Shown here piece after piece: positions 7,681 to 15,528 of a stretch of 64,000 bases of DNA. The position numbers were made by a program, and so were the translations under genes. The stretch comes from JABWBH01 sp964526695 (GTDB taxonomy: Bacteria; Planctomycetota; Phycisphaerae; UBA1845), in NCBI GenBank assembly GCA_964526695.1, contig CAZGJA010000089.1:124001-188000 (forward strand), given 5' to 3'. Numbering within the stretch: the first letter of the stretch is position 1; every line of letters starts with the position of its first letter. The notes under the pieces were generated by a model, which was not told the DNA's origin, made no database searches, and saw only the letters and a program-made list of their open reading frames with translations.

Positions 7681-8727
7681 TTGAAGTTTGAGCATGTGTG
7701 TCTTGAGGCCTTCGGGTATGCGCTGCCACCGCGGGTGGTGACGTCGGTGGAGATCGAGCGTCGCCTGGCGCCGGTGTACTCCCGTTTCGGGCTGCACGAG
7801 GGGCGGATCGAGCTGATGAGCGGCATCCGTCAGCGCCGCGTGTGGGACGCCGACGTGCTGCCCAGCCAGGCCGCGGCGATGGCGGGGCGCGCCGCGCTGG
7901 AAGCCTCCGGCACGCTGCCGGAGGAGATCGGCGCGCTGCTGCACACGGCCGTGTCGCGCGACTGCCTTGAACCGGCGACGGCCTCCTTCGTGCACGATCT
8001 GCTCTCCATCAGCCCGGAGGCGATGATCTTCGACATCTCCAACGCCTGTCTGGGTTTCGTCAACGGCATGATCGTGCTGGGCAACATGATCGAGCTGGGG
8101 CAGGTGCGCAAGGGTTTGATCGTCGCGGGCGAGAACAGCCACCAGCTTCTGGAGAGCACGATCGACCACTTGCTCGGCGCGCCCGACCTGACTCGACGCC
8201 AGTTCAAGGATGCCTTCGCTTCGCTGACCATCGGCTCCGGCGCGGCCGCGCTGGTCATGGCGCACGACTCGATCTCGCAGACGGGGCATCGTCTCATGGG
8301 CGGCGCGGTGCGGTCGGCCACGCAGCACAATCACCTGTGCCACGGCAGCGGCGACACGGGCTTCACGGCAGGCGCGCGGATGATCATGAACACGGATTCG
8401 GAAACGCTGCTGGTGCAGGGCTGTGCGCTGGCCGTGGACGCGTGGGAGGCGTTCAAGGCGGAGCTGGGCTGGGGCCACGACGACCTCGACCGCTGCTTCA
8501 CGCACCAGGTCGGCGTAGCGCACCGCGAGCGGCTGTACGAGCTGCTCAAGCTGGATCCGCGGCTGGACTTCTCCACGCTGGAAACGCTGGGCAACGTCGG
8601 CTCCGTCTCGCTGCCGGTTACGATGGCCATGGGGACCGAGCAGAATCCGCCGGTGCCGGGCGATCGCATCGCGCTGCTGGGCATCGGCAGCGGACTGTCG
8701 AGCATCATGCTCGGGGTGGAGTGGTAG
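7681..8727 (+). CDS. OleA-like 3-oxoacyl-ACP synthase III (thiolase superfamily)
   Basis: 348 residues from a TTG start; GGGAG is ten bases upstream, and the family N-terminus (KFEHVCLEAFG) begins there rather than in the repeat array. The catalytic Cys is C123 in FDISNACLGF, the His is in CFTHQVG and the Asn is in TLGNVGSVSLP. From memory, the closest resemblance is to OleA, which condenses two long acyl-CoAs to a beta-keto acid for olefin synthesis: RVWDADV, TAVSRDCLEPATAS and LLGIGSGL are shared landmarks. E97, in CLEPAT, falls near the glutamate used for deprotonation in OleA. No oleB, oleC or oleD follows. An alternative is a polyketide-type KAS III. Confidence 0.85.
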   Translation: MKFEHVCLEAFGYALPPRVVTSVEIERRLAPVYSRFGLHEGRIELMSGIRQRRVWDADVLPSQAAAMAGRAALEASGTLPEEIGALLHTAVSRDCLEPATASFVHDLLSISPEAMIFDISNACLGFVNGMIVLGNMIELGQVRKGLIVAGENSHQLLESTIDHLLGAPDLTRRQFKDAFASLTIGSGAAALVMAHDSISQTGHRLMGGAVRSATQHNHLCHGSGDTGFTAGARMIMNTDSETLLVQGCALAVDAWEAFKAELGWGHDDLDRCFTHQVGVAHRERLYELLKLDPRLDFSTLETLGNVGSVSLPVTMAMGTEQNPPVPGDRIALLGIGSGLSSIMLGVEW

Positions 8728-8841
8728 CGCCATGCGAGGACAGGCCGGAGCCGTCAGAGCCGCGACCGTGAGGGAGCGTCTTCCTATCCCGCGCGTCGCG
8801 GCATTGCCACTCGCTTTTGTCGCCGGCGCGGAGAACCGCGC

Positions 8842-9828
8842 GTGAGCTCGCCCCGACTGATCCTCGACGCCGACGGCGTGTTTCTCGACGAGACGCCCTA
8901 CTGGTTCGCCGCGCTGACGACGGCGCTGCTTCTCAACGAGCTGGATTGGATGGTCGAAGACTGGTCACGACTCTCGACGGCGGCGTTCACGCACGCGCGG
9001 CTGCAGCATCTGACCAAGCTGCGCGGGTGCAACTCCAACTGGGATCTCGCCGCGGTGCTGACGCGCGCGATTGAAGACGCCGATGAGGATACTCAGTTAG
9101 ACCTGTTGCTGAAAGCCGGCGCCTATTCCACGGCCGTGGAGGTGATTCAGCGCAGCGCGGAGGCTCTCTGGAAAACGCACGGCGACGAGGGCAAAGTCGA
9201 TGCGCTGGCGGGATTCGGCATCGACCGCGGCAGCGACGGCGTGGCGGAAGTCGTCGACTTGTTCCAGACTTTCTTCCACGATGCCGAGTGGGCGGACATG
9301 TGGCCTTTCGAGCGGTATCGCCTCAAGCATTCGCCGGAGGAGACGTTGAAGGCGTTCACCGAGTGCGCGGCGGCGGGGTATGAGTTGAGCGTGTGCACGG
9401 GGCGCATCCGCGAGGAGATCGCGGCGCCGCTGGAGCAGTTTCATCTTGACGGGTTCATCGGGGACCGGCTCGTGGACGACGAGACGGTCCGCCGGGCGGA
9501 GACGTTGACGGGGCGGTATCCGCTGAGCAAGCCGCACTGGTTCTCGGCGTTGTGCGCGGCGACGGATTACAAGACGGCGGTACGCGTGGTGGAGGGCGGC
9601 GTGTTTCCCGAGTCGCCGCCGGAGGCGATCTACGTGGGCGACGGGCTGTCGGACTTCGAATGCGTTCGGGGCTGCGTGGAGCGCGGCGTGCCGCTGCGGT
9701 ACATCCACGTGCAGTCGCTTGCGGGAAACGCGGCGCTGGCGGATCGGGTGCGCGCCGCGCCGTTCACGCTGGCGGTGGTGCCCTCGCTGATGCACGTGCC
9801 GGATTGGATCCGCGGAGCGTGCTCGTGA
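8842..9828 (+). CDS. HAD-superfamily hydrolase upstream of hisH
   Basis: 328 residues. Motif I is LILDADGV (D9 and D11), motif II is around LSVCTGRI, and the acidic motif IV is YVGDGLSDFECV near residue 265. The long helical cap lies between residues 20 and 180. It is probably a phosphatase of small molecules. The gene ends inside the hisH start (four-base GTGA overlap), which implies translational coupling. That makes a histidine-pathway phosphatase or a role in a modified HisH/HisF product plausible, but this is inference; a PHP-type phosphatase is also encoded at 50293. Start GTG at 8842, with GGAGAA seven bases upstream. Confidence 0.82.
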   Translation: MSSPRLILDADGVFLDETPYWFAALTTALLLNELDWMVEDWSRLSTAAFTHARLQHLTKLRGCNSNWDLAAVLTRAIEDADEDTQLDLLLKAGAYSTAVEVIQRSAEALWKTHGDEGKVDALAGFGIDRGSDGVAEVVDLFQTFFHDAEWADMWPFERYRLKHSPEETLKAFTECAAAGYELSVCTGRIREEIAAPLEQFHLDGFIGDRLVDDETVRRAETLTGRYPLSKPHWFSALCAATDYKTAVRVVEGGVFPESPPEAIYVGDGLSDFECVRGCVERGVPLRYIHVQSLAGNAALADRVRAAPFTLAVVPSLMHVPDWIRGACS

Positions 9829-10415
9829 TCGGCGTGATCGACTATGGCGCGGGCAACATGCAGAGCGTGGTCAACGCGCTGGATCACATCGGCGCGCCCC
9901 ATCGCGTGTGCCGCGCGCCGGGCGACGTGCGGGACGTGGAACGCCTGATCCTGCCGGGCGTGGGCAACTTCGGTCCGGCGGCGAGCCACCTGGAGCGCAC
10001 GGGGCTTCACGGCGCGATCCTCGACTTCGCCGTGACTTGTCGACCCATGCTGGGTATCTGCCTTGGCATGCAGCTCTTCTTCGAGTCGAGCGAGGAGGCG
10101 CCGGGGGCGCCGGGGCTGGGTCTGCTGCCCGGCGTCGTTGAACGCCTGCGGACGCGACCCTGTCCGCACATGGGGTGGAATCGCGTGCAACCCATGCGCC
10201 CGTGCCCGCTCCTGAGTGAGCCGGCGGACTTCTACTTCGCCCACAGCTACGCGGCGGCGGTGCGGGAGGCGGAAGATCTCGCGGCCGTGGCGCAGCAGGA
10301 GGATTGCGAGATTGCCGCCGTGGTTCAGCGCGGCGCGCTGCACGGCGTGCAGTTTCATCCGGAGAAGAGCAGTGACGCGGGCCTGGCACTGCTGCGGAGC
10401 TTCGCGGCATGTTGA
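9825..10415 (+). CDS. hisH: Imidazole glycerol phosphate synthase glutaminase subunit HisH
   Basis: 196 residues, normal length. HisH releases ammonia from glutamine and channels it to HisF in histidine synthesis. The start MIGVIDYGAGNMQSV is diagnostic. The nucleophile Cys is in LGICLGMQLF, the oxyanion segment is around PGVGNFG, and the His-Glu of the triad is in GVQFHPEKS. The gene starts with a GTG overlapping the HAD gene by four bases and overlaps hisF by seven bases, so the three are one translationally coupled unit. Confidence 0.95.
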   Translation: MIGVIDYGAGNMQSVVNALDHIGAPHRVCRAPGDVRDVERLILPGVGNFGPAASHLERTGLHGAILDFAVTCRPMLGICLGMQLFFESSEEAPGAPGLGLLPGVVERLRTRPCPHMGWNRVQPMRPCPLLSEPADFYFAHSYAAAVREAEDLAAVAQQEDCEIAAVVQRGALHGVQFHPEKSSDAGLALLRSFAAC

Positions 10416-11164
10416 CGCGGCGCATCATCCCCTGCCTGGACATCCGCGACGGGCGCGTCGTCAAGGGCGTCGGCTTCGCGAACCTGCGCGACATCGGCGA
10501 TCCGGTGGACCTCGCCCGGCGCTACGCGGGCGACGGGGCGGACGAGCTGTGCTTCCTTGACGTGACGGCCTCGGTGCAGGCGCGCCCGCTGCTGTACGAG
10601 TTGATCCGGCGCGTCTCCAAGGAGCTCTTCATTCCGTTCACCGTCGGCGGGGGCGTTCGCTCCGCGGAGGACGCGCGGCAGCTCCTGCGCTGCGGCGCGG
10701 ACAAGATCGCGCTCAACACCGCCGCGGTGAAGGAGCCGGCGCTGCTGACCACGCTCGCCGACGAGTTCGGCCGGCAATGCGTCGTGCTGTCGATCGACAC
10801 GCTGCGCACCGACGACGGCTACCGCGTCACGACGCACGGCGGGCGAACAGTGCTGGAGCGCGAGTGCGTCGCGTGGGCGACGGAAGGCGCGGAGCGCGGC
10901 GCGGGCGAGATTCTGCTGAACGCCATCAACAGCGACGGCGCGCTGAACGGATATGATCTGGACATCACGGGTCGCGTCGCGGCTCGCGTCGACGTGCCGG
11001 TGATTGCCTCGGGCGGCGCCGGAAAACCCGAGCACTTCGTGCGGCTGTTCAGGGAGACGTCGGCTTCGGCCGCGCTGGCGGCGTCGATCTTCCACGACGG
11101 CGCCGCTGAAGCTCGCCACCTCAAGACCGAGCTTCGGGCGCAGGGCGTGGAGGTTCGTGACTGA
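10409..11164 (+). CDS. hisF: Imidazole glycerol phosphate synthase cyclase subunit HisF
   Basis: 251 residues, a full-length (beta/alpha)8 barrel. It makes imidazole glycerol phosphate and AICAR from PRFAR and ammonia supplied by HisH. The catalytic Asp residues are D11 in CLDIRDGRVVKG and the Asp of VLSIDT. The phosphate loops are VGGGVRS and ASGGAG. The loop usually read as (D/N)xDGT is NSDGAL here, a mild variant that I would not take as loss of function. AICAR also links it to the neighbouring purine gene purF, which lies convergently just beyond. Confidence 0.95.
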   Translation: MLTRRIIPCLDIRDGRVVKGVGFANLRDIGDPVDLARRYAGDGADELCFLDVTASVQARPLLYELIRRVSKELFIPFTVGGGVRSAEDARQLLRCGADKIALNTAAVKEPALLTTLADEFGRQCVVLSIDTLRTDDGYRVTTHGGRTVLERECVAWATEGAERGAGEILLNAINSDGALNGYDLDITGRVAARVDVPVIASGGAGKPEHFVRLFRETSASAALAASIFHDGAAEARHLKTELRAQGVEVRD

Positions 11165-11215
11165 TCCGAGGGTGGAGGTTTGGCCCGGTTCGACGGGTTT
11201 CTCCCCGGCGCGCCG

Positions 11216-12643
11216 TCAGCCGAACATCTTGAGCTGCCCGCGCTCCATGGCGAACTTGTCCACCGGCTCCGTCACGTCCACCGGGTAGTCGCCGGAGAAG
11301 CAGGCCGTGCAGTACTGATTCGCGGGCATCTTCACGCAGCCCAACATGCCCTCGTGCGAGAGGTAGGACAGCGAGTCCACCTCGAGAAAACGGCGGATTT
11401 CCTCGATCGTGCGCGTGCTGGCGATGAGCTGCGACGGCTCGGGGAAGTCGATGCCGAAGTAGCAGGCGTGACGGATCGGCGGACTGGCGACGCGCAGGTG
11501 GATCTCCTTCGCGCCGGCCGCGCGGAGGGCGCTGATCTTTCCGCGCGTCGTCGTTCCGCGGACCACTGAGTCCTCGACGACGATGAGCCGCTTGCCCGCC
11601 ACAGCGTCCTTGATGACGTTGAGCTTCATCTTGACCGTGGACGCGCGGGCGGTCTGGTTCGGCAGGATGAAGGACCGCCCCGCGTAGTGGCTCGTGGTGA
11701 ACGCGCGACCGTAGGGGATGCCGATCCGCCGGCTGTAGCCGATGGCCGCGCACTGGGCGCACGTGGGAATGGGCACCACGAGATCGCCTTGCGCCGGCGC
11801 CTCCTCCGCGAGCTTCATCCCCAGCGCCACGCGGACGAGATGCACGTTCTCGCCGAACACGCGGCTGGACGGATCCGCGAAATAGATCTGCTCGAAGATG
11901 CAGGCCGCGCGTCGCTCGCCGACGGTCTCGCCGCCGAAGTGGGCGCTGACGATGCCTTCGTCGTTGATGGTGACGATCTCGCCCGGCTCGACATCGCGGA
12001 TGTAGCGCGCATCGATCATGTCGAAGGCCTTGGTCTCAGACGCGACGACGATCGTGCCGTCGGCCAGCTCGCCGATGCACAGCGGCCGAAAGCCCAGCGG
12101 ATCGCGCGCAGCGATCAAGCGGTCGGCCTGGAGGAACACGAGCGAGTAGGCGCCCTGCAGGTGATTGAGCACGTGGGCGAGGGGACGGGCGTGGCGATGG
12201 TGCGAAGGCTTGGCCAGCAGATGGATGATGACCTCGGTGTCGCTGGTCGTCTGGAAGATGTGCCCGTGCTCTTCGTACTCGCGGCGCAGGAGGGCGGCGT
12301 TGATGAGGTTGCCGTTGTGGGCGATCGCCACCTGTCCGCCGGCGAAGGAGAACAGCAGGGGCTGGGCATTCTCCTCGGTGTCGGAGCCGGTGGTGGAGTA
12401 GCGCACATGCCCTACGGCCGCGGCGCCGCGCAGGCCCTGGAGAACCGTGTCGTTGAAGACCTGGTTGACGAGTCCGCGGCGGGCGTAGCGCGTCAGCCTG
12501 CCGTGGTCGCACACGACGATTCCGGCGGACTCCTGCCCGCGATGCTGCTGCGCGTACAGGCCCAGGTGCGTCAGAAAGGCGGCATCGGGATGCCCCCAGA
12601 TGCCGAACAGCCCGCAATGGTGTTTGATCGACGCTTCAGCCAC
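11216..12643 (-). CDS. purF: Amidophosphoribosyltransferase PurF
   Basis: 475 residues. It catalyses the first committed step of purine synthesis. It has a propeptide of nine residues before the catalytic C10 (KHHCGLFGIWGH), as in the Bacillus-type enzyme that is self-processed. The N-terminal glutaminase domain covers residues 10-240. The phosphoribosyltransferase domain has the PRPP loop LIVVEDSVVRGTT. The four Cys ligands of the 4Fe-4S cluster are all present: AACIFEQ, HACYFG and the pair YCTAC. It is convergent with hisF, and the gap of about 50 bases shows no clear terminator. Confidence 0.96.
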   Translation of the reverse strand: MAEASIKHHCGLFGIWGHPDAAFLTHLGLYAQQHRGQESAGIVVCDHGRLTRYARRGLVNQVFNDTVLQGLRGAAAVGHVRYSTTGSDTEENAQPLLFSFAGGQVAIAHNGNLINAALLRREYEEHGHIFQTTSDTEVIIHLLAKPSHHRHARPLAHVLNHLQGAYSLVFLQADRLIAARDPLGFRPLCIGELADGTIVVASETKAFDMIDARYIRDVEPGEIVTINDEGIVSAHFGGETVGERRAACIFEQIYFADPSSRVFGENVHLVRVALGMKLAEEAPAQGDLVVPIPTCAQCAAIGYSRRIGIPYGRAFTTSHYAGRSFILPNQTARASTVKMKLNVIKDAVAGKRLIVVEDSVVRGTTTRGKISALRAAGAKEIHLRVASPPIRHACYFGIDFPEPSQLIASTRTIEEIRRFLEVDSLSYLSHEGMLGCVKMPANQYCTACFSGDYPVDVTEPVDKFAMERGQLKMFG

Positions 12644-12976
12644 GGTTTGGTCAGATCAGGAGAACGCCGATGGTCGGTCGAGAACGCGATGCAAGGTCGT
12701 CGTGCAGTGTACCACGAAAGGGGGACCGCACAACCTGGGAAGTTCGCGTGCAACACGAGCTGCGTGGCTTCAGCCCGCGCGGATTTTCGGAGGATGCACA
12801 AACGAGAGAGTTTGAAATCCAAGCGGGCGGCATCGCCGGGCCACGCGGACGGGTCGCGCGTCAGGCTGGGCCGCACGATCTGGCGTACTCGCCATGCCGT
12901 GACCCGAGGTCTGTCAACAATCGGATGACCTGATTAACATCACCTCCCGCTCGTTGAAACCTCCTGGGGTTGGCTC
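12644..12976. other. Intergenic region with a lone hairpin-2 palindrome
   Basis: No gene is supported. The only feature is a diverged hairpin 2 of the composite family on the minus strand at 12868-12902 (CACGATCTGGCG, TACT, CGCCATG), without its partner hairpin. Confidence 0.55.
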
Positions 12977-13267
12977 ATGCTCGCACTGACCAGCGTCTGG
13001 CTTGGCGTTCTCTGCCTGCTGCTCTCGGGGCTGATGCTGGTGTATCCGCCCGCGATGACGCAGGGGTCGCTGATTCTCGTGCTCGAGTTTCTGGCGCCGG
13101 GGTCGCTTTGCCTGGCCGGAATCGTGCTCTGGGCGCATCGCAAGGACGAACACCCGGAGCCGGCGATCGTCGCCCAGCGGCTTCAGGCGAAGACGGCCAT
13201 CGTCCTGACTCTGCTGGCGTGCGCGATCGTGTACGTCATCTTCCTGGTGCTGGCGAAGAAGGAATGA
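12977..13267 (+). CDS. Small inner-membrane protein
   Basis: 96 residues with three predicted membrane segments: about 5-25, 30-52 (interrupted by PGS) and 72-92. A short charged loop (HRKDEHPEPAIVAQRLQAK) lies between the second and third. No family is recognised. GC-rich third positions and the clean segment pattern support a real gene. The ATG at 12977 opens directly into the first segment. A CTCCTGG stretch precedes it, but there is no strong ribosome-binding site, so an unusual leader or coupling is possible. Confidence 0.6.
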   Translation: MLALTSVWLGVLCLLLSGLMLVYPPAMTQGSLILVLEFLAPGSLCLAGIVLWAHRKDEHPEPAIVAQRLQAKTAIVLTLLACAIVYVIFLVLAKKE

Positions 13268-13310
13268 GGCGCGGTCGGCATCCAGAGTTGCAGGGGACAG
13301 GTGCGCGTAG

Positions 13311-13393
13311 GGCGGGCTACGCCCGCCACCCGCGCATGAGGCGAGCGGAACGGGCTGCGCTAGCATCCGTCGGCGGGCATAGCCCGCCCTACG
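13311..13393. repeat. Paired GGCGGGC/GCCCGCC palindromes (family H)
   Basis: GTAGGGCGGGC, TAC, GCCCGCC at 13307-13327 and GGCGGGC, ATA, GCCCGCC then CTAC at 13372-13397 are two copies in opposite orientation about 45 bases apart, so they could also pair with each other. Related copies are at 14943-14962 and 40914-40930. They lie between convergent genes and could help end transcription, though neither has a T-run. Confidence 0.75.
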
Positions 13394-13443
13394 GATGCAC
13401 GTCCCGCAGCCTGGGGCACGGCGGACGAGTGGCGCCTTGCGGC

Positions 13444-14472
13444 TCACGCCCCGAGCACAAACTTCAGCGCGGCCAGCAGCTCCTCCTTGCGGTTGGGCGG
13501 GAACGCATGACCCACGCCCGGATACACGCGCAGCTCCGTCTTGATCGAGGCCGAGGCGAAATCCGCGGCGGCCTTGCGGTTGCTCTCGACGCCCTGGTCC
13601 GTGGCGCCAACCATGATGTAGAACTTGGGCAGGCTGGTCGTCGCGATCAAGGGGATGGGCGCGTAGGACGGATCGTAAAAGCCGCACACCGGAATGACGC
13701 CGGCGAACTGAAGCGGATGGCGAATCCCGAGGTTGAACGCCATCTGACCGCCCTGCGAGAAACCCGTGAGCACCACGCGCTTCTCGTCAATCTTGTGCTT
13801 CTGCTTCACTTTCTCGAGGGCCGCGGTCAGGATCACGTCGCTCTCGCCCACGTTGCCCCAGGCGAAGCCCGTGCCCTGCGGTCGAACGGCGCGCGGCAGC
13901 ACGAGGATCGCGCCGACTTCCTCCGCGACATCGCGCCACTGATCGGCAAACAGCTCCGCCGTGCCGCCGAAGGGGTGCAGCGCGACGATCATCGTCGCGG
14001 GCCTGGTCGGATCGTGCTTGCTGGGAAGGATGACCAGCGGCTCACTCACTTTCGCCTTGGCCATGAATTCACCGCCGCTTTTGTTCGCGTTGCCCTCGAC
14101 GACCTTCTGCGCTTCGGCGTAACCGGCCTGTCCGCGGATCGAGGCGAGATCCGGGTCGGTGCGGAAGAGATCGACATCGTCGAAGCCCAGATCGGCGGCC
14201 TTTTTGAGCCATTCCAATCCCCTCTTCGAATCGCCGCTGAGGCAGTAAACGCACGCGAGGTTGTAAGGGTAAACAAAGCTCTTCGGATCGCTCTTGACCA
14301 GTTGCAGCCCCAGCTCGATGGCCTTGGGGTATTGCTTGGCCCTGTAAGCCTCGCGGAACTGCGCATCAGTGGCAGCCTGCCGCGCGAACGCCGGCAAGCC
14401 CGCCGTGCAAGCGACCGCGACGACCAGCGTGAACGGGGCGGCGAGACGACGTCGGTTCGAAAGGCCGGACAT
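13444..14472 (-). CDS. Secreted alpha/beta-hydrolase (phospholipase/carboxylesterase type) with TPR-like N-terminus
   Basis: 342 residues. A signal peptide (FTLVVAVACTAGLPAFARQA) is followed by a short TPR-like helical region at about 35-120 (YRAKQYPKAIELGLQLVK; NLACVYCLSGDSKRGLEWL) and then an esterase fold. The nucleophile is Ser in LTGFSQGGQMAF, the acid is Asp in MVGATDQGV and the His is in YPGVGHAFPP. The order and spacing fit the phospholipase/carboxylesterase group. It is probably periplasmic. The start at 14472 has GGAG nine bases upstream; an in-frame ATG twelve bases earlier is less well placed. Confidence 0.85.
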   Translation of the reverse strand: MSGLSNRRRLAAPFTLVVAVACTAGLPAFARQAATDAQFREAYRAKQYPKAIELGLQLVKSDPKSFVYPYNLACVYCLSGDSKRGLEWLKKAADLGFDDVDLFRTDPDLASIRGQAGYAEAQKVVEGNANKSGGEFMAKAKVSEPLVILPSKHDPTRPATMIVALHPFGGTAELFADQWRDVAEEVGAILVLPRAVRPQGTGFAWGNVGESDVILTAALEKVKQKHKIDEKRVVLTGFSQGGQMAFNLGIRHPLQFAGVIPVCGFYDPSYAPIPLIATTSLPKFYIMVGATDQGVESNRKAAADFASASIKTELRVYPGVGHAFPPNRKEELLAALKFVLGA

Positions 14473-14603
14473 GGTGTGGAACTCCATCAGCCGTGAGGAA
14501 ACAACGAAAGCAGTCACGGGGGAAATATACCCCATCGGCGTGGAGGCGACAACGTCACACTGGCGGGCACACGTCAGGGCTGCCACATTCTGGCTTACAG
14601 GCA

Positions 14604-14702
14604 GGGCGGCACGTTCTGGCGCACCCGCCAGGCCGTGGTGTGCGGGAAACCCGCACGCGTCCGGGCGCCACACCGATCCGTTGTTACGGACTCGTGCCGC
14701 CC
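14604..14702 (-). repeat. Composite palindromic element with altered but matching ends
   Basis: The ends are GGGCGGCACG and CGTGCCGCCC, a perfect inverted pair that differs from the usual GGTGGCACGG and CCGTGCCACC at positions changed on both sides. Hairpin 2 (minus strand) reads CACGTTCTGGCG, CACC, CGCCAGGCCGTG. Hairpin 1 has stem GATCCGT, loop TGTT, ACGGACTC. The rest of the 14473-15074 gap holds a family H palindrome at 14943-14962 and no gene. Confidence 0.75.
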
Positions 14703-15074
14703 GGCGCGCGCCATTGCACAGAATGCGATGGCCCAGGTTTCCGGCCAAGCCGGCGCGCGATTGCCTTCAGGCTCGGTTAGCGATACATCTTTGCCCACGT
14801 TTTCAGGCTGGTGGTCCGTCACGGTGGTCCGTCACATGGAGTCTTGCGGGTTGGAGGAAACCGCTTCCCAGCGGGCGCGGCGCTTTAAGAGCCGATCCGA
14901 CTCGCAACATCGGCCTTGACGCTCTGCTTGGCCGAGCGCGACGGCGGGCACAGCCCGCCCTGCGGTGGCGGTTGGCCAGGACGAAGGCGTACCGCCCGAC
15001 GGTCGGGTGCGGCGCAGGCGGGCATAGCGCACGACGGCGCGGGAGGGCGTAGCGCGCGACAAGGAGACACGGAA

Positions 15075-15518
15075 GTGCTGGCGCCGGTTAATCGCAATCC
15101 CGACGCGCGAACGCTGCGGCAGTTCGGCTGGATCATGCTGGGCGGGTTCGCCTTCCTGGCGATGCTGCTGTGGCGGCTGAAGGTGCCGGCGGAGGCTCGC
15201 TGGCAGTGGGTCGGCGCGAGGGCGCAGTGGGGATGCGTCGCCCTGCTGCTGCTCGGCACGGGGGTATTTGCGCTTTCGAAGACATCGCCCGCCGCGACGC
15301 GCCGGCTCTACGTAGGCTGGATGACGGCGGCGAGGCCTCTGGGCATCGTGATGTTCGTCGTCGGCCTGTCCCTGATGTTCTTCCTGGCGCTGCCGGTGTT
15401 CGCGCTGATCCTGCGGTTTAACGATCCCATGCGGCGCAGGCTTGGCGCGGAGACGACGTATTGGGAGCCGGTCAAACCCTACGCGCCGACCCTGGAGCGG
15501 ATGGCGCGGCCCTTCTGA
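15075..15518 (+). CDS. SxtJ-family membrane protein
   Basis: 147 residues, GTG start with AGGAG eight bases upstream. Membrane segments lie at about 15-35, 50-70 and 85-118 (GIVMFVVGLSLMFFLALPVFAL), ending in the family-typical motif NDPMRRRLGAETTYWEPVK. This is the SxtJ family, named from saxitoxin gene clusters, where its role is unknown. As in other bacteria it directly precedes a carbamoyltransferase (gap of 10 bases) and an SxtK-like small membrane protein. The three are likely co-transcribed and act together at the membrane. Confidence 0.85.
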   Translation: MLAPVNRNPDARTLRQFGWIMLGGFAFLAMLLWRLKVPAEARWQWVGARAQWGCVALLLLGTGVFALSKTSPAATRRLYVGWMTAARPLGIVMFVVGLSLMFFLALPVFALILRFNDPMRRRLGAETTYWEPVKPYAPTLERMARPF

Positions 15519-15528
15519 TCTGCAATCC

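Noticed and set aside
8842..11164. A full histidine operon
   Set aside because: Only hisH and hisF are present; no hisA, hisB, hisC, hisD, hisG or hisI was found, and the PHP phosphatase is 40 kb away.
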